Below, piece by piece: positions 32,921 through 36,601 of a stretch of 36,601 nt of DNA (position 1 is the first letter of the stretch; every line of letters starts with the position of its first letter). The stretch is from Selenomonas sp. (GTDB taxonomy: Bacteria > Bacillota > Negativicutes > Selenomonadales > Selenomonadaceae). The stretch covers positions 1 through 36,601 of the forward strand of contig JAGBLH010000073.1 in the NCBI GenBank assembly GCA_017635515.1, given 5' to 3'. Made by a program: the position numbers and the translations under genes. The notes below the pieces were generated by a model. That model worked only from the letters and a program-made list of their open reading frames with translations. It made no database searches and was not told where the DNA came from.

Positions 32921-35848
32921 ATGATGGAATATATGAAATTACTTTCAGGTATACTGGTACTTACCTCGTTGTTGCACGATTGGGGCAAAGCCAATGATGC
33001 TTTCCAGGAATCGCTGCGAAAGAAGAAAGCGAGAGATTGCTATCGTCACGAGTGGCTTAGCTGCAAGCTGGTGGAGAATCTTTGTGCTGCTGCTGATAAC
33101 GATGCTGATTGGCTTCAGCAGCTTGCCGAAGGAAAAATTGATGAAAAGGCTCTTATCGCGGCAATACAAAAAAACTATGCTCAGGAGATAGGTGAAATGC
33201 CACCTATTGCCAGCATGATTTGCTGGTTGATTCTGTGCCATCATCGAATGCCGACGCTGGAAAAGGAAGCATGCGCTGGCTTCGTGAAAGCCGAGGGCAG
33301 TTCTTTTCAAGAGGTGCTTTCTTTAATTGAGCCTGGATGGGGATATAAGAAAACCGCAGAGGCGAAAATTCCCCTATTTTCCAAGGGGTTGCTGCTTGAT
33401 TCGGCAGTTTGGCTTCAGAAGGTGAAAGAAGCCAGTCAGGCAGTGCTGGATGAGCAAGATGGGTTTCTGGAAATATGGGATAATGACAACACGAGAATTT
33501 TCTTATTGCAGGCGAGAATTTGCCTGATGCTGGCGGATTATACTGTTTCGTCAGAGGAGGCTGATAAAACATGGAAAGGTGGGAGACAGGTCCTATATGC
33601 TAATACCTGCCAAGGAAAGCTGAAGCAGAAACTTGCTGAACATCTGGTTCGTGTCTCTCAACAGGCTGTTCAGACAGTCATTGCCTTGCCAAAACTAATG
33701 GCTGGTATGAAACAAGCAAGAAGTGTGGAGAAACTCCAACAGGCAAGTGCAATGCCTGAGTTTGTCTGGCAGGACTTGGCAGTGCAGGCTGTGCGTGAAA
33801 ATAAGGCGCAGATTGAGGATGAGGTTGGTTGGTTTGTAGTCAATATGGCGGGAACAGGCTGTGGCAAAACCTTTGCCAATGCCAAGCTGGCCATGGCTAT
33901 CTCGAAAGATGGAGAATCCCTAAGGTATAGTCTTCTGCTGGGACTTAGAAGCCTTACACTGCAGACCGGTGACGAATATCGCAGTCGTGTAAGGCTAAAC
34001 GAAGACGATATGGCTGTATTGATTGGTTCTGCTACGGTCAAGGAACTGCATGAACGCTTGGAAGTTGGAAAAGAGGAATTTGAGACCGCTTGGGACGACA
34101 ATAGTGATACTGCAAATATGAATGAGCTTTTGCCTGGTGATATTGATGGTGGCGTTGCTCAGGGAGAAGAGGTTTTGGCGGCGCTCTTTCCTCAGCGCAA
34201 TGAAGATGCAAGCCAAAAGCATCGCAGATTGCTATATGCACCTGTGCTGGTGTCCACCATCGACCACCTTATGCCAAGCACGGAAAGCATTCGCGGGGGA
34301 CGTTATATGCTGCCTGTGCTGAGGATGATGACGGCTGATATTGTCATTGATGAGATAGATGATTTCACAGGCAGTGATTTGGTAGCTATAGCAAGGCTTA
34401 CGCATCTGGCTGGCATGCTGGGGCGCAATGTGATATTGTCATCGGCAACTATCCCGCCTGATTTGGCCGAAGGTTTATTTTCTGCCTATAAAAGCGGACG
34501 GGCACTCTATGCCCGTTTCTTTGGCAAAAGCAATGCTATCAACTGCGTTTGGTGTGATGAGTTCATGACCAAAGTAAAGTTGATGGACAACCAAAAAGCA
34601 GATGATTTCAGGAGGGCTCATGCTGCGTATGTTGAGAGCCATTGCAAGAAACTTCTGGTTCAGCCGCCGAAAAGATGGGCCTGGATAAAGGAGTGCAGTG
34701 ATATTTTGAGGAAAACAGGCGATGAGCGGCGAAAAGCATATTGTGAATCTATGAAAGAAGCGGCAGTCATTCTTCACCATAATTACTTCGTAACAGATAA
34801 GAAAACAAATAAGAAAGTATCAATTGGTCTAGTCCGGACAGCGAATATCAGGCTTTGTGTGGAAGTTGCCAAGTATTTCGTGGAGACAGCCGTGTGGCCA
34901 GAGGATATGGCACCGAGGATTATGGTGTATCATAGCAGGCAGACACTGCTTTTGCGAACCTTGCAGGAGAAATATCTTGATGGAGCCTTGAAGCGCAAGG
35001 GGCAGGACACAGAGAAGATTGATTTTACAGATAGTGTAATGCGTAAGCACATAGACGAAGCAGACGAAAATAATATTTTGTTTATTGTCATAGCTACACC
35101 TATCGAGGAAGTAGGCCGAGATCATGATTTTGACTGGGCCATATTGGAGCCATCTTCGTATCGCTCGCTCATTCAGTTGGCTGGTCGTATTCGCAGACAT
35201 AGACGTGCATTCAAGGCAAAGGCTTTAGGCAATATCTGCATAATGCAATATAATATGTTGGCTTTGGAGGGGAAAAAGATAGCATACACCTTGCCGGGCT
35301 TTGAATGTGAGGAATATGTCTTGGAGACACATGATTTGCAGCAACTGGTAGATGTTGAGGGCTTGGCCGAGAGAGTAGATGCCATACCAAGAGTCAGCAG
35401 GCGGGAAAGTTTAACACCAAAGAGAAGATTCATAGATTTGGAGCATCAAGTATTGAGCGATTTTCGCAATCTTTCCAATGTGGGAGCAGCTTTTATTCAC
35501 GGCTGGCAGGATGAGTACTGGTATTTGACTGGTTTGCCGCAAATTTTGAATCCTTTCCGGAAGGGGGAAAAAGATAGAGAATTGTATCTAAGAAAGGATG
35601 ACGTGGGGCGGTATAGATTCTATGAAATAGATGAGGCGTCTGGGGATTTTCAGCTGATTGAAGAAACCTATGGCATCGTTCATGCTGAGGTTGAAGAAAG
35701 TGAGAAGTTTTGGCTTGAGAGGGACTATGGCACCGCAAGCGGGGGTGATAAGGAATGGAGTTATAGAGTGGGACTGCTGACTATTTCTGATAAGAAACGC
35801 GAGCGCATCTATTCTGATCAATATGGCATGGTTGAGCTTGTTAGGTGA
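32921..35848 (+). CDS. cas3: CRISPR-associated helicase-nuclease Cas3, type I-F, without Cas2 fusion
   Basis: Cas3 unwinds and degrades DNA marked by Cascade. The 975-residue protein opens with an HD nuclease motif, LLHDWGKANDAFQ (H19-D20), close to the I-F form. It then has Walker A GTGCGKT (G311-T317), a DEID box at D477-D480, SSAT at 507-510, and QLAGRIRRHRR (~752-762) as motif VI. In canonical I-F systems the HD domain is preceded by a fused Cas2 domain of about 90 residues plus a linker; here only 18 residues precede the HD. ATG 32921 has AGGGA 5 nt upstream; ATG 32924 at 8 nt is equally possible. AT-richer than the genes to its left, consistent with acquisition of the locus. Followed by cas8f after 12 nt. 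No cas1 is in the window. Confidence 0.88.
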   Translation: MMEYMKLLSGILVLTSLLHDWGKANDAFQESLRKKKARDCYRHEWLSCKLVENLCAAADNDADWLQQLAEGKIDEKALIAAIQKNYAQEIGEMPPIASMICWLILCHHRMPTLEKEACAGFVKAEGSSFQEVLSLIEPGWGYKKTAEAKIPLFSKGLLLDSAVWLQKVKEASQAVLDEQDGFLEIWDNDNTRIFLLQARICLMLADYTVSSEEADKTWKGGRQVLYANTCQGKLKQKLAEHLVRVSQQAVQTVIALPKLMAGMKQARSVEKLQQASAMPEFVWQDLAVQAVRENKAQIEDEVGWFVVNMAGTGCGKTFANAKLAMAISKDGESLRYSLLLGLRSLTLQTGDEYRSRVRLNEDDMAVLIGSATVKELHERLEVGKEEFETAWDDNSDTANMNELLPGDIDGGVAQGEEVLAALFPQRNEDASQKHRRLLYAPVLVSTIDHLMPSTESIRGGRYMLPVLRMMTADIVIDEIDDFTGSDLVAIARLTHLAGMLGRNVILSSATIPPDLAEGLFSAYKSGRALYARFFGKSNAINCVWCDEFMTKVKLMDNQKADDFRRAHAAYVESHCKKLLVQPPKRWAWIKECSDILRKTGDERRKAYCESMKEAAVILHHNYFVTDKKTNKKVSIGLVRTANIRLCVEVAKYFVETAVWPEDMAPRIMVYHSRQTLLLRTLQEKYLDGALKRKGQDTEKIDFTDSVMRKHIDEADENNILFIVIATPIEEVGRDHDFDWAILEPSSYRSLIQLAGRIRRHRRAFKAKALGNICIMQYNMLALEGKKIAYTLPGFECEEYVLETHDLQQLVDVEGLAERVDAIPRVSRRESLTPKRRFIDLEHQVLSDFRNLSNVGAAFIHGWQDEYWYLTGLPQILNPFRKGEKDRELYLRKDDVGRYRFYEIDEASGDFQLIEETYGIVHAEVEESEKFWLERDYGTASGGDKEWSYRVGLLTISDKKRERIYSDQYGMVELVR

Positions 35849-35860
35849 GGAGGGGTAAGG

Positions 35861-36601
35861 TTGAGTGTTTTTCTGGATGAACTTGCAAATAAAGCCAAAA
35901 AGGATAAGGATTTGAGGGACTGTTTGCTGAGACTGGCCGATAATGCCTGCAAAATCGAACTGGCTACACATATCGGCAAATATACAGATCCTGAACTGCA
36001 GATAAATTATTGCGTGTCTACGGATGGCGTGGCTGACAGTAATTATGTGATGACTAAGACTGTGAATTGCCAGGTTGATATGTATGGCAGTGCCTCATAT
36101 GCTGCCACTAGCAGTTTGCTGACCAAGAAACTGGAGGATGGCAGGACAGTATATCAGCATCTCAATAATGATGATATGTTGCGGGAAGATATAGAATCCC
36201 TTGGCCTTGCTTATGATGAAATCAAAGAAAAGCTGCTTGCTTTCAAGAAGCCTGATAGTCATGCGCCCATAGGGAATAAGCTTAGGCAAGTGTTTTTTCC
36301 TATCGGAGATACAGATCACCTGCTATCAGTCATGCAGCCTGCCTGCATTATCCAGGAATTGGCGGCTAGGACAAGGGCGATGAGGGAGTGGAAGTTTGCA
36401 GCAAGGAAGCCGGAGGCTGATATTGAGGAATACAGTGAGATTTATGGGATGGTGAGCACCAAAATAGGAGGTGCCAATGCACAAAACGTGTCTATAGGGA
36501 CTACTGGCATGGATGCGAAAATGTTGTTGTCAATGCCCCCAAAATTCGAAAAACGAGTCATGCTGCCTAGAAATGATTTTTTCAAAGAAAAAGTGTGGTT
36601 C
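35861..36601 (+). CDS. cas8f: Type I-F Cascade subunit Cas8f (Csy1), truncated by window edge
   Basis: Large subunit of the type I-F surveillance complex, which contributes to PAM recognition. The visible 247 residues include a segment with MYGSASYAATSSLLTKKLEDGRTVYQ at ~74-99 and VSTKIGGANAQNVSIGTTG then LLSMPPKF at ~202-230. The latter correspond to the GGTxPQNIS...LLxSLPP block typical of Csy1. The start is TTG 35861, with AGGAGG 7 nt upstream (MSVFLDELANKAKK), which is why an ATG-only search would miss it; no in-frame stop occurs before the window end. It lies 12 nt after cas3, so they share a transcript. Genes for Cas5f, Cas7f and Cas6f are expected beyond the window. Divergent from Pseudomonas Csy1, so assignment rests on the conserved block and context. 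Confidence 0.78.
   Translation, partial: MSVFLDELANKAKKDKDLRDCLLRLADNACKIELATHIGKYTDPELQINYCVSTDGVADSNYVMTKTVNCQVDMYGSASYAATSSLLTKKLEDGRTVYQHLNNDDMLREDIESLGLAYDEIKEKLLAFKKPDSHAPIGNKLRQVFFPIGDTDHLLSVMQPACIIQELAARTRAMREWKFAARKPEADIEEYSEIYGMVSTKIGGANAQNVSIGTTGMDAKMLLSMPPKFEKRVMLPRNDFFKEKVWF

Overview
The window looks like a chromosomal segment of an anaerobic Negativicutes bacterium, most likely Selenomonas-like (family placement is inference). It has moderately high GC, many TTG/GTG starts behind strong AGGAGG-type ribosome sites, and a set of L-lactate permease, oxygen-sensitive class III ribonucleotide reductase activase and Firmicutes-style SpoIIE/SpoIIAA-like proteins. No rRNA, tRNA or insertion sequence was recognised.

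Layout. 1-14.1 kb is ordinary core genome: 3'-truncated murQ (-), an L-lactate permease (+), a small NrdD-like glycyl-radical-motif protein with nrdG (+), two universal stress proteins (-), threonine ammonia-lyase (+), sbcD-sbcC (-), an orphan zinc/manganese-binding lipoprotein (+), truA (+) and recA-recX (+). Strong hairpin terminators separate most of these units.

14.28-30.62 kb is one co-directional eight-gene cluster that I consider the first highlight. It mixes nonribosomal peptide synthetase (NRPS) parts with a complete-looking SpoIIAA/SpoIIAB/SpoIIE-type partner-switching set. In order: a STAS antagonist, an NRPS (half-C)-A-T-C, two membrane sensor PP2C phosphatases (Cache-HAMP-SpoIIE), a second STAS, a protein fusing a STAS domain to a condensation domain, a second NRPS (remnant-C)-A-T-C, and a MATE exporter fused to an RsbW/SpoIIAB-like GHKL ATPase domain. 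No sigma factor is present. The natural reading is that phosphorylation of STAS domains controls peptide assembly and export directly rather than transcription. That is inference from architecture.

30.79-32.58 kb is a methyl-accepting chemotaxis protein. From 32.69 kb to the end is an AT-richer type I-F CRISPR-Cas locus: cas3 without the usual N-terminal Cas2 fusion, then cas8f (csy1), which runs off the window. Upstream of cas3 lies the second highlight: two degenerate I-F-like repeats enclosing a 25-nt pseudo-spacer. The first 15 nt of this pseudo-spacer match the DNA just upstream of cas3 at 13 positions, next to a CC PAM, with mismatches exactly at positions 6 and 12. This is the expected signature of a crRNA-like autorepressor (CreR/CreA type) of the cas operon.
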